Assembly: GCA_947253735.1 (NCBI GenBank)
Contig: CAMYAU010000052.1
Span: 1-10,579 of the forward strand
Origin: an uncultured Varibaculum sp.
GTDB taxonomy: Bacteria > Actinomycetota > Actinomycetes > Actinomycetales > Actinomycetaceae
Direction of reading: 5' to 3'
Length of the DNA: 10,579 nt
Both the position numbers and the translations under genes were made by a program. The notes under the pieces were generated by a model that saw only the letters and a list, made by a program, of their open reading frames with translations, had not been told where the DNA came from and did not search any database. Positions 1 through 6,259 of this stretch are shown here, in pieces (within the stretch, counting starts at the first letter, position 1; the number at the start of each line of letters is the position of its first letter).

Positions 1-7
1 CCCCTAA

Positions 8-29
8 AACTGCCAATCGAGTGGCAGTT
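8..29. repeat. Inverted pair of the iteron, copy 1
   Basis: AACTGCCA (8-15) and TGGCAGTT (22-29) form a perfect 8-bp inverted repeat around the 6-nt spacer ATCGAG. The same 22 nt recur at 324-345. The geometry suits a dimeric DNA-binding protein or a small cruciform. Confidence 0.75.
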
Positions 30-210
30 CCCGATTTCAAAGTGGCAGTTTTGGGTGTGAAACCGACAAAAACTGGGTAGAAAACCAGTCCAAAACCCCA
101 AAATTCCAATTTTTCTCGTATCCCTACCGATTTTGAGCCTTCGTAGCATCGAATTCTCGTGCGAACGTAAGTAATTAATTCTCTGAGTATAGGAGTATGC
201 CTGACAAAAT

Positions 211-237
211 TGGCAGTTCTGGCAGTTCTGGCAGTTT
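211..237 (+). repeat. Three tandem 9-bp direct repeats
   Basis: TGGCAGTTC, TGGCAGTTC and TGGCAGTTT lie end to end with no spacer, a 9-bp period. The other forward copies are 20-33 bp apart. The tight triplet may be a high-affinity or cooperative site within the cluster. Confidence 0.8.
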
Positions 238-267
238 TACAAGTATTACCCCAGTTAGATAGTAGTT

Positions 268-286
268 TGCTTAAATTTTTAAATTG
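268..286. other. AT-rich stretch between iterons (possible DNA-unwinding element)
   Basis: About 19 bases, almost all A or T (TTTGCTTAAATTTTTAAATT region), lie between the tandem triplet and the right-hand group of iterons. AT-rich segments beside iterons are commonly the melting site of theta-type origins; assigning that role here is inference. Confidence 0.35.
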
Positions 287-323
287 GCAGTTTTGGTTTC
301 AAAGTGGCAGTTTTGCCCCTTAA

Positions 324-345
324 AACTGCCAATCGAGTGGCAGTT
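324..345. repeat. Inverted pair of the iteron, copy 2
   Basis: This is identical to the 22-nt inverted pair at 8-29 (arms 324-331 and 338-345, spacer ATCGAG). It ends 46 bases before the first gene's start, close enough to influence that gene's promoter. Confidence 0.75.
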
Positions 346-391
346 TTGCACTTCTTTTCGGTGCAAAACCTCGCGCCCTACGTAAGGGAGC

Positions 392-1003
392 GTGAAAGAT
401 TTTTCGTTTAGGCTGTTTGGCAAAATCTTGGCGAGCGTCGGGATTGCCGCCCTTACGGTGCCTGTGGCGGGTCATGCCGAGTGGTGGGTGGCGCTACTTT
501 TTGCGCTTGCCCTTTGCGCGCTTTCTCGGGCGGTAAGTAGAACCTGGCTTATTCCGCTATGGATTTCAGCGCTAGTGCTTCTTGGCACCAATATGTCTGC
601 GGCTGGCTTTGGCGCGGTCTTAGGCCTTAGCTTGCCACTTATTTGGGTTCGCCGGGTCGAAGACCTTGGGGTAGGTATGGAGCGGCTTGTAGGAGCCACC
701 CTGTTTGTCTTTCTCGGCATCTTGCAAGGCCTGCTTTATGGATTCTTGCCAGGAGCGTGCCTTTTAGCTGCATCTATTCCCATTGTTTTTGCTTTTACCC
801 CCGCGCCCTACAGAAGGGTCGTGACCTTTTTGGCGCTAGCAATGGAGACGATTTTGTTTGCAGCAAACCTTGAGCTGATGTTCTCAGCCATTTGTGGGGC
901 AGTTTATGGCCCCTCCATCGCTCGGGCCGCCTTAGGGGCAGCAGATACGCCTAAGCGTCTAAAAAAGCCGTCTATAGCCCTTGCAGGGGAGGAGAAGAAG
1001 TGA
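392..1003 (+). CDS. Polytopic membrane protein of unknown function
   Basis: This 203-residue hydrophobic protein is not one I recognise. About six or seven membrane segments can be seen (roughly residues 9-27, 31-45, 52-66, 70-86, 100-118, 120-136 and 143-170), followed by a lysine-rich C-terminal tail ending GEEKK that is probably cytoplasmic. The chosen start is GTG; TAAGG at 383-387 is 4 nt upstream and no better in-frame start follows. It is the first gene after the iteron cluster, and its TGA overlaps the GTG of the next gene (GTGA), so the two are probably translationally coupled. Its place in front of a replication-type ATPase suggests a plasmid or ICE accessory role such as membrane tethering, but nothing in the sequence proves this. 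Confidence 0.75.
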   Translation: MKDFSFRLFGKILASVGIAALTVPVAGHAEWWVALLFALALCALSRAVSRTWLIPLWISALVLLGTNMSAAGFGAVLGLSLPLIWVRRVEDLGVGMERLVGATLFVFLGILQGLLYGFLPGACLLAASIPIVFAFTPAPYRRVVTFLALAMETILFAANLELMFSAICGAVYGPSIARAALGAADTPKRLKKPSIALAGEEKK

Positions 1004-3924
1004 AATATCAAAACGTAAGCGAAGCAAGCGGTAAGAAGCTAGCCTCAAGCGCCATTGATCCTTTAGTGGCCTTATCTCGTGGATACCGCAGGGTCGAAAA
1101 CGCGAGCGAGTTAGATATATCTGCTTCCCAAAAGCGGCAGGCGGAAAAGATGGGCGGTGCAGGCCCGGTAATGGTCATGCCTTGGCACCGCATCGACGAG
1201 GTAGCCTCAAGCGCCTCTCGCCTTGAGGTGGCGAAGGAGTCTTGCATTCAGCTGCGCCCAGAAAACCCGGTGGTAGGTACTGGCGGTAAAGTGGTTAAAT
1301 ATTTAAATCTTAAGGGCGAAAAAATGCCTTTAGATATTCACCCGGCTACCCCGATAGAAAACATAAAGAATCCCGATATTATTTATATAACTGAGGGTCT
1401 TTTAAAAGCAGATTCTTTGCTTAGTAATATCCTAAAAGAAAATGAAATAAATACCGAAATAAAGAAAGACGACGATAAGACTTCGGCTACCGTTCGGCTA
1501 CGAAAAGCCTTAGAATCCTTGGGCTTCCGCCCCTTAATCATCTCGATTGTAGGGGTAGCGAACTGGAGAGGGCCTGGCATTGAGAGCCTTGCTATTAAAG
1601 GCAAAAAAGTAGTTGTCGCTTTTGATGCTGATATTGCCTCGAACTTTAACGTATGGACCCAGGCCGACAAGCTCTCCCGCTTCCTGATTGATGACAAACA
1701 GGTATCTAGCGTAAAGTTTTTGACCCTAGATGGCGAGGAAGAAAAAACCGGGCTAGATGACTTCTTTGCCGCTGGCGGCACCTATAGCGAACTGGAGGAT
1801 GCTTTAACTGATCTTCCGCCCCGGCCCAAAGCAGACCTTACGCCAGACGTGGACGGCGATATTGAACTAAAACGCTGGTACATCTCCAAAGACGGCACCG
1901 CAGCGCTAACCTATGTACCCCCGAACGCCGAGTCTGGGTTTGATGGGGACTGGCTGAAAGTATGCGACCTGGGCGGGCGTATCAAATCTATTTTCACGAC
2001 TCGCTGCCCAGAAGACCGCGAAATCGAATCCGGAAAATCCCGCCCACTAGGAGATAAAGACCCCTACCAGGTAGAAGTAGAAGTATCGTACCGAACAGGG
2101 GACGGCAAAGTTGTTACCGGGGTTATTGCCGGTTCCTCCCAAATGCTTGATACTCCGCCTAATCGGTGGCGTAAAGAATGTAACGCTTCTATTCCGGCTT
2201 CTATCTCGCTGCATCCGCAGTGGCCACCAAAAGAAGGCGACCTGTGGCTTAGGGCAGTTAAAGCGCACCGCTGGCAAGAGATAGAGAAAAAAGTTGTTTA
2301 CGAAGTAATGGGGTATCGTCCCGGTAGCGGAAATGGCGCTCCAGATTTTCTGGTGGGCACCCAAAAAATATCTCCTGATGGGGTAGAAGAGATTGCTGAT
2401 CCGCCAGTTACCGAGGAGATGCTAAAGGGTTCTTATTCTTTTGGGGTTAGCGAACTGGGAGCTTTTGGCACTGAGGAGTGGAAGGGTCAGGTTCGTGAAG
2501 CCTTGGGGCTTATGACTAAGGTGCTCTATTTTGGGGCATATCGGGGCGGGGGTAATCTTCAGCACGCCCGCTCGATTGCTGACATAGTGGTGGGCGCATC
2601 TTTGTTTAACACCTTGCCGATTCCTTCCCGGCTTTCAACTATGCTGATTGGGGCTCCCGGTACTGGTAAGTCTTGGACTGCTAGCCAGATGATGAACTTT
2701 TGGACCAGCCCAGATAGTTGCTGGACTAATAACCATCTGCCAGGAAACGCGGGGGATACTTCGGCTGCAACTGAGATTGCGCTAGCGTCCCCTCCGATTT
2801 GGTGCGTAGATGACCTGGCCCCTTCTTCTTCTAAGCGGGCAAGTGATGCGGCTAAAGAGGCGGTGGCTAACGCGATCCGCGCTATCCATAACCGCACTGG
2901 TAAGCGCCGTTCCAACCCGCAGCTAACCAGCGCGAACGTAAGGGTTCCTAACGCGGTGTTAGTGGTTACCGGAGAAAACCCGTTGCAGGGCGAAAGTATT
3001 AGGCAGCGCACTATCGAGATTTTCTTTTCTCGTGATAAGGATGATCCGTCTCGCAATACGCTGGGCAAAAATGAGGACGTGATGTTTGCCGAAGACGTAG
3101 CTGAGGATGGGTATTATTCGCTGATTACTTGCGCAATGATCCAATACATCCAGCATCTAGGCATCCAGATGGGTTGGGAAAATCTCACCAAGTCCCTAAA
3201 GAAGTCTTTGGATAAAAAGACTGCCGCCTTACAAGACCTCGCGCGCACGCGTGGGGAAGATGCGGGCAGTTTTAAGCGGCGGGCAGAGATTTGTTCCCAA
3301 GTAGTGCTTGCCTTATCAGTGCTGCGTTCCCTTGGCGAATATGTAGGGGCCGAAGATGAATACTGGAGCGAAATTTTCACCGATAAAAAGGCTTACCAAA
3401 GCCAGGTTAATGAGCGGGTCTTGGCGCTGTTTTATGCTTCTTCTTCTGAGGTGGAAGAATCTGGTCTTGGAGAGCAGGCCTTGTCGGTTCTTTCTGGCAA
3501 GCTCCTTTCTGGTGCGGTGCATCTTCGTAGCGCGTTTGATTCTTCATCCCCCTATGGTCAGCCTGCGATTGACTCTATGATCGGGTGGGCTAAAGGGGAT
3601 GGCACTAGCCCGAATAGTCCTTGTATTGGGTATGCGCTTAATACCGAGCCAGATGGCACGGGTAAAAGGATCGCAATTATTAATACCCAAAGTGCCTATA
3701 AGGAGATCAAGGGCGATATTGAGCTGCATGGCTTTTCTAGGTCTGGTCTTTGGAACGCTATGTGGGCTGAAGGCATAGCCCAAAAAGGCTTTGGGACACC
3801 TAGGCGAAAGATTGCTGTCCAGGTACGAAGAACGAGCGCCGATGGGCAAAAGATCGACATATCCGGGGTTCCGATATTACTCGACAAGTTAATTGGCAAT
3901 GGGGGAGACGATGGCAGTGATTAA
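1000..3924 (+). CDS. TOPRIM-like (DUF3854) and P-loop ATPase (DUF927-like) protein, probable primase-helicase or replication protein
   Basis: This 974-residue protein has a two-part layout. The first third carries a TOPRIM-like DUF3854 domain: TEGLLKAD with the acidic residue E132, then FDAD with D209 and D211, then KTGLDDFFAAGGT. The second half is an ATPase: GAPGTGKS (K557) is Walker A, IWCVDD (D604, D605) is Walker B, VVTGEN (about 655-660) is a sensor-like strand, and RQRT (668-671) supplies arginines. The TGEN...RQRTIEI arrangement resembles DUF927 helicase-like proteins of phages and plasmids. The expected role is DNA unwinding, perhaps with priming, at the element's origin; this is inferred from family architecture. 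No zinc-finger cluster is seen at the N-terminus. The GTG start is supported by GGGGAGG at 986-992, 7 nt upstream. Confidence 0.85.
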   Translation: MKYQNVSEASGKKLASSAIDPLVALSRGYRRVENASELDISASQKRQAEKMGGAGPVMVMPWHRIDEVASSASRLEVAKESCIQLRPENPVVGTGGKVVKYLNLKGEKMPLDIHPATPIENIKNPDIIYITEGLLKADSLLSNILKENEINTEIKKDDDKTSATVRLRKALESLGFRPLIISIVGVANWRGPGIESLAIKGKKVVVAFDADIASNFNVWTQADKLSRFLIDDKQVSSVKFLTLDGEEEKTGLDDFFAAGGTYSELEDALTDLPPRPKADLTPDVDGDIELKRWYISKDGTAALTYVPPNAESGFDGDWLKVCDLGGRIKSIFTTRCPEDREIESGKSRPLGDKDPYQVEVEVSYRTGDGKVVTGVIAGSSQMLDTPPNRWRKECNASIPASISLHPQWPPKEGDLWLRAVKAHRWQEIEKKVVYEVMGYRPGSGNGAPDFLVGTQKISPDGVEEIADPPVTEEMLKGSYSFGVSELGAFGTEEWKGQVREALGLMTKVLYFGAYRGGGNLQHARSIADIVVGASLFNTLPIPSRLSTMLIGAPGTGKSWTASQMMNFWTSPDSCWTNNHLPGNAGDTSAATEIALASPPIWCVDDLAPSSSKRASDAAKEAVANAIRAIHNRTGKRRSNPQLTSANVRVPNAVLVVTGENPLQGESIRQRTIEIFFSRDKDDPSRNTLGKNEDVMFAEDVAEDGYYSLITCAMIQYIQHLGIQMGWENLTKSLKKSLDKKTAALQDLARTRGEDAGSFKRRAEICSQVVLALSVLRSLGEYVGAEDEYWSEIFTDKKAYQSQVNERVLALFYASSSEVEESGLGEQALSVLSGKLLSGAVHLRSAFDSSSPYGQPAIDSMIGWAKGDGTSPNSPCIGYALNTEPDGTGKRIAIINTQSAYKEIKGDIELHGFSRSGLWNAMWAEGIAQKGFGTPRRKIAVQVRRTSADGQKIDISGVPILLDKLIGNGGDDGSD

Positions 3925-4192
3925 TAGCGAAAAGTTATACGGTCTGATGCGCGAGAGCGTCCCGGAAGCAGACGAGCAGGTTTTACGGAAGTTAGCTACA
4001 CGGCTGGCTAGGGCTCCGATTTCTGGTTTTTGGTGCCTAGAGGATCACCCGGCTTTTGCTAGGTTCTTGGGCCCTATTGCTGCCTTGTCTAAAGCTGGGG
4101 TGGTAACTAGCTGCTACGAAGTGCTGGGAGTACTGCGAGTGTGGCTGAGTTTCAAAACATTAAGCGAACTAACTGAAAGAGAAAAGGCGTGA
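3911..4192 (+). CDS. Small helical protein of unknown function
   Basis: This is a predicted 93-residue, mostly helical protein. The segment from about residue 5 to 35 is rich in charged residues and leucine or alanine (LYGLMRES, EQVLRKLATRLARA); a more hydrophobic second half ends with a charged tail (ELTEREKA). No catalytic motif or membrane helix is convincing. I chose ATG 3911 because GGGGGAG (3901-3907) precedes it; in-frame ATG 3899 or TTG 3893 would add 4 or 6 residues but have no comparable ribosome-binding site. It overlaps the end of the ATPase gene by 14 nt and the start of the next gene by 4 nt, so it belongs to the same operon. A small replication accessory or regulatory role is a guess from position. 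Confidence 0.65.
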   Translation: MAVINSEKLYGLMRESVPEADEQVLRKLATRLARAPISGFWCLEDHPAFARFLGPIAALSKAGVVTSCYEVLGVLRVWLSFKTLSELTEREKA

Positions 4193-4617
4193 AAACAGCG
4201 GTATATTTTGGACGCGACGAAGTAGCTTTGCAGCATATCGAGGGCGGCCAGAGCGTTCTTTGCGAATACGAGGCTTTGGTTGGTAACCGTTTTAAGGACA
4301 GCGGGTTAAAAACATATATACCGTATGTGGCAGTCTCGGCAAGTTTTATTGGCGGCGAGCTGGAGTTTTCCTGGTTCGAGGGCGGAAACGGGGGGTTCAC
4401 GAAGTTGGATAACGATCTTTTGCCGAAAGATATTATCGAAGATTACCGCCCGATGGATAACAAATCGGGGCAAACCCTGTATCTGATTGGGGCCTACTAC
4501 AATGTCCGGGTAGTGCGATCCTTTAAGGGTACGGGCGAGCCCTTAACGGAAAGCCAGGTGCTAGAACATTTCTCGGAGATGGAAGACTTGGCCTTTACCG
4601 AAATCGCTGGCGTTTAA
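4189..4617 (+). CDS. Hypothetical protein, last gene of the plus-strand operon
   Basis: This 142-residue protein is not recognised. It is soluble, with many aromatic and beta-type residues (TYIPYVAVSASF, ELEFSWFEGG, TLYLIGAYYNVRVV), then an acidic helical C-terminus (SQVLEHFSEMEDLAF). The mixed strand-helix pattern suggests a compact domain; no metal or nucleotide motif is visible. It starts at GTG overlapping the previous stop (GTGA), preceded by a purine run with AAAAGG. Its TAA at 4615-4617 shares bases with the stop of the opposing sortase gene, leaving no space for a terminator between the two. Confidence 0.65.
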   Translation: MKTAVYFGRDEVALQHIEGGQSVLCEYEALVGNRFKDSGLKTYIPYVAVSASFIGGELEFSWFEGGNGGFTKLDNDLLPKDIIEDYRPMDNKSGQTLYLIGAYYNVRVVRSFKGTGEPLTESQVLEHFSEMEDLAFTEIAGV

Positions 4618-5504
4618 TCGCAGGTGATCTTGCTTAGAATCCCCGGTTTGCCGTCTTTTTTATCCGTCCAGTATTTCAATTTTAGATGCACTATATAGCG
4701 CTCGCTATTGCCGTATTCGGGGTGGCAGGTGGTCATGGTCATTAGTCGCTCAGTAGGCGTAGCTCCCGCCTTGTTTGGTACGGGCGCGATAACGCTGGTG
4801 TTTTTCGGACTGACGATCTGGTGACCCGTAACTTCATAGACAAGGAACGCGTCGCGGGTTTCCACTACTACCTGCTTGCCTTTGGTTAGGGTGTCTATGC
4901 GGCGGAAGTTCGACCCAGACGTTCTACGGTGCGCAGCCACCGAAAAGTTTCCAACCTCGCCTTCTCTGGCGGTGGTGGGGTAGTGTCCGGCAAAGCCTTG
5001 GTCTAGCACGGCGCTAGATACTCCCGCCTTGATAGGGATTTGCATTCCTTTCCAGTCCGGTACGTGCAGGATTCCGATGGTTTCTCTATCTCGGACGGGT
5101 TTTGGCTTTGGGGGAGTATCGGTGCGCTCATGCTTGGCAATATCGGATACGCAGGTAACCTTATGGAAGTTTTTTACTTCCGCGCTTCTTTGCTGGCCTG
5201 CCTGTATGTCTGACCCGAAAGTTTGCCAAAGCGCAACCGAGCCAAGTGCTATGGCCAAAGCGAGCATTGCTAGGGAGAACAGATATAAGGCTTTGCCGGA
5301 CTTTTTGGACCGGTGGCGAGGTACATATTTTTGTTTCTTGCCCACCTTTTTGGGTTCGCTATCCCAGCCGGTCGGCCTACCAACTTTTTCCCATTTAATA
5401 GGTGGCAGCTCTATCTCAGTGTCCGCCACTGGTTTTCGCTCTAGTTCTTCTCTATTTTTCCTCACGCAGCCCTTGTAGGGCGCGCGGCCAGTGGTTTTCT
5501 TCAT
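4614..5504 (-). CDS. Class E-like sortase
   Basis: This is a transpeptidase expected to cut an LAxTG or LPxTG-type sorting signal and attach the protein to the cell wall. With the ATG at 5504 it has 296 residues: a basic cytoplasmic N-terminus (1-71), one membrane helix (about 72-94), a linker rich in lysine and proline, and the sortase barrel. The catalytic triad is visible: H192 in SVAAHRRTSG, C260 in TMTTCHPEYG and R269 in SERYIVH. The TTCHP motif is typical of actinobacterial class E enzymes, which prefer LAxTG. That agrees with the LAITG signal of the protein at 9131-9760. A longer frame begins at 5546 but has no ribosome-binding site and would run into the divergent gene. The ATG at 5504 has only a short AGGG 3 nt upstream, so the start is not certain. 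Confidence 0.88.
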   Translation of the reverse strand: MKKTTGRAPYKGCVRKNREELERKPVADTEIELPPIKWEKVGRPTGWDSEPKKVGKKQKYVPRHRSKKSGKALYLFSLAMLALAIALGSVALWQTFGSDIQAGQQRSAEVKNFHKVTCVSDIAKHERTDTPPKPKPVRDRETIGILHVPDWKGMQIPIKAGVSSAVLDQGFAGHYPTTAREGEVGNFSVAAHRRTSGSNFRRIDTLTKGKQVVVETRDAFLVYEVTGHQIVSPKNTSVIAPVPNKAGATPTERLMTMTTCHPEYGNSERYIVHLKLKYWTDKKDGKPGILSKITCD

Positions 5505-5535
5505 GCGCCCTACATAGGTAATGGAGGTTACAACA
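5505..5535. promoter_or_regulatory. Short divergent intergenic region between sortase and acidic-protein gene
   Basis: Only 31 bp separate the two probable start codons. The segment contains GGAGGT (5523-5528), the ribosome-binding site of the plus-strand gene, and the near-palindrome CCTACATAGG (5509-5518), which could be an operator. Promoter elements for both genes must lie partly inside the opposite coding region; I could not identify convincing -35 and -10 pairs. Confidence 0.3.
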
Positions 5536-6000
5536 ATGATCAGCATCTATTTCGACGAAGACACTAGCTTCATGGATCACATTGAATCCTACGAAATTTA
5601 TTATCGGGACAACCTGGAAGTCTCAGCGATTCTCGGCCAGCTCGATACCCAGTACGAACCGGACTGTGAGGCCGAGTCTCGCAATCAGGACATATACGAG
5701 GGCAGCAAAACCGCTGTTACGATTCGCGGTGACGCACGGGAGATAGACCAGCTGGTAGAAGCCTTGCGCGGCGGATACGACGATATTTTAGAGCCTTGGA
5801 TGGAAGGTGATCCTTGGTTTTTGTCCGAGGCGGTAGAACTGACCGATATGGACGCTGCCGACATGTCTTTCCTGCTTGGGAAATATGGTGAGAAGATGCC
5901 CAAGGGTTTGCGCGCTAATTTTATCTATTACCTAGCAGCGGCGTGGAGAAAACCCCAACGGGGCATTCTCGGCGGGGCCACCGTACGGCTGATGACCTAG
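5536..6000 (+). CDS. Small acidic protein of unknown function
   Basis: This 154-residue protein is strongly acidic, with about 30 Asp/Glu against 14 Arg/Lys. The charge is concentrated in the first 115 residues (FDEDTSFMDHIESYE, YDDILEPWMEGDP), and the C-terminus is basic (AAWRKPQRGILGG). It has no signal peptide or membrane helix. I chose ATG 5536 because GGAGGT ends 7 nt before it; an in-frame ATG at 5521 overlaps that ribosome-binding site and is unlikely. Small acidic proteins on mobile elements are sometimes DNA mimics such as antirestriction proteins, but I could not match this one to ArdA or any other family. It is transcribed divergently from the sortase and ends just before the paired hairpins. 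Confidence 0.65.
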   Translation: MISIYFDEDTSFMDHIESYEIYYRDNLEVSAILGQLDTQYEPDCEAESRNQDIYEGSKTAVTIRGDAREIDQLVEALRGGYDDILEPWMEGDPWFLSEAVELTDMDAADMSFLLGKYGEKMPKGLRANFIYYLAAAWRKPQRGILGGATVRLMT

Positions 6001-6016
6001 CGGTCGCCGCATAAAG

Positions 6017-6049
6017 CAGGCCCCGCCCAAAATGCCTAGACGGGGCCTG
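6017..6049. terminator. Hairpin 1 of a related pair, probable bidirectional terminator
   Basis: CAGGCCCCG (6017-6025) pairs with CGGGGCCTG (6041-6049): nine base pairs around a 15-nt loop (CCCAAAATGCCTAGA). It lies 16 bases after the plus-strand stop. It has no T-run on either side, so an intrinsic terminator of the T-tract type is not shown; GC-rich hairpins without T-runs are common at actinobacterial gene ends. Confidence 0.6.
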
Positions 6050-6101
6050 ATGCTTCTTAGAGCGGCAAGATACACACATGGAACAGGCCGCTTGTGTAAA
6101 G

Positions 6102-6134
6102 CTAGCCCCGCCTGAAATGCCCAGACGGGGCTAG
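6102..6134. terminator. Hairpin 2 of a related pair, probable bidirectional terminator
   Basis: CTAGCCCCG (6102-6110) pairs with CGGGGCTAG (6126-6134), again nine base pairs with a 15-nt loop (CCTGAAATGCCCAGA). Sequence similarity to hairpin 1 continues past the stem (GAT-CT-CTT). It sits between the convergent ends of the acidic-protein gene and the surface-protein operon. Confidence 0.6.
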
Positions 6135-6168
6135 ATACTCCTTCAGCGCCTGGCTGACGAGCTAGAAG

Positions 6169-6237
6169 CTATTTTACCATGCCCGTTCCGGTGCCTAGTA
6201 GCACTGCCAGTGGCGCACCAGTCTTGGTCTTGGTCAT
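6169..6237 (-). pseudogene. 22-codon remnant of a third surface-protein paralog
   Basis: A perfect AAGGAGG lies 7 nt before an ATG that opens a 22-codon frame. It begins MTKTKTGAPLAVLL, nearly the same as the signal peptide encoded from 7644 (MTKTKTGAALALLF), and ends GTGTGMVK, like the CTGTGIV near the C-terminus of the 6260-7644 gene. The DNA agrees at both ends: the start region with its ribosome-binding site matches that around 7644-7665, and the end matches about 20 bases near 6335-6355. The simplest reading is a tandem paralog that lost its whole middle by an internal deletion. A functional micropeptide is possible because the ribosome-binding site is intact. Confidence 0.5.
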
Positions 6238-6259
6238 CAGTGTCCTCCTTAAACCGCTA

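Larger units (their letters stand above)
1..348. repeat. Iteron-like cluster, ten copies of TGGCAGTT (candidate replication origin or operator)
   Basis: The 8-mer TGGCAGTT, usually continuing as TTTTG, occurs forward at 22, 43, 211, 220, 229, 285, 305 and 338, and inverted (AACTGCCA) at 8 and 324. Two larger units recur: a 29-30 nt unit beginning CCCCT(T)AAAA at 1-29 and 316-345, and the exact 19-mer TTTCAAAGTGGCAGTTTTG at 35-53 and 297-315. Their order is swapped between the two ends. This arrangement directly upstream of a probable replication gene resembles plasmid iterons. I saw no DnaA box (TTATNCACA) and no separate small Rep initiator, so a multi-site operator controlling the downstream operon is equally possible. 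Apart from these repeats and the AT-rich stretch, bases 54-210 show no gene. Confidence 0.8.

Noticed and set aside
197..262. 21-residue leader-like ORF with a GSSGSSGS stretch
   Set aside because: The repetition is just the three tandem iterons read in frame, and the AGGAG lies only one base from the ATG.
1..348. Possible CRISPR array
   Set aside because: The repeats are 8-19 bp, in both orientations and irregularly spaced, with no spacer-like units or cas genes.
5505..5546. Longer sortase start at 5546
   Set aside because: No ribosome-binding site, and the extra 14 residues would overlap the divergent gene and its ribosome-binding site.
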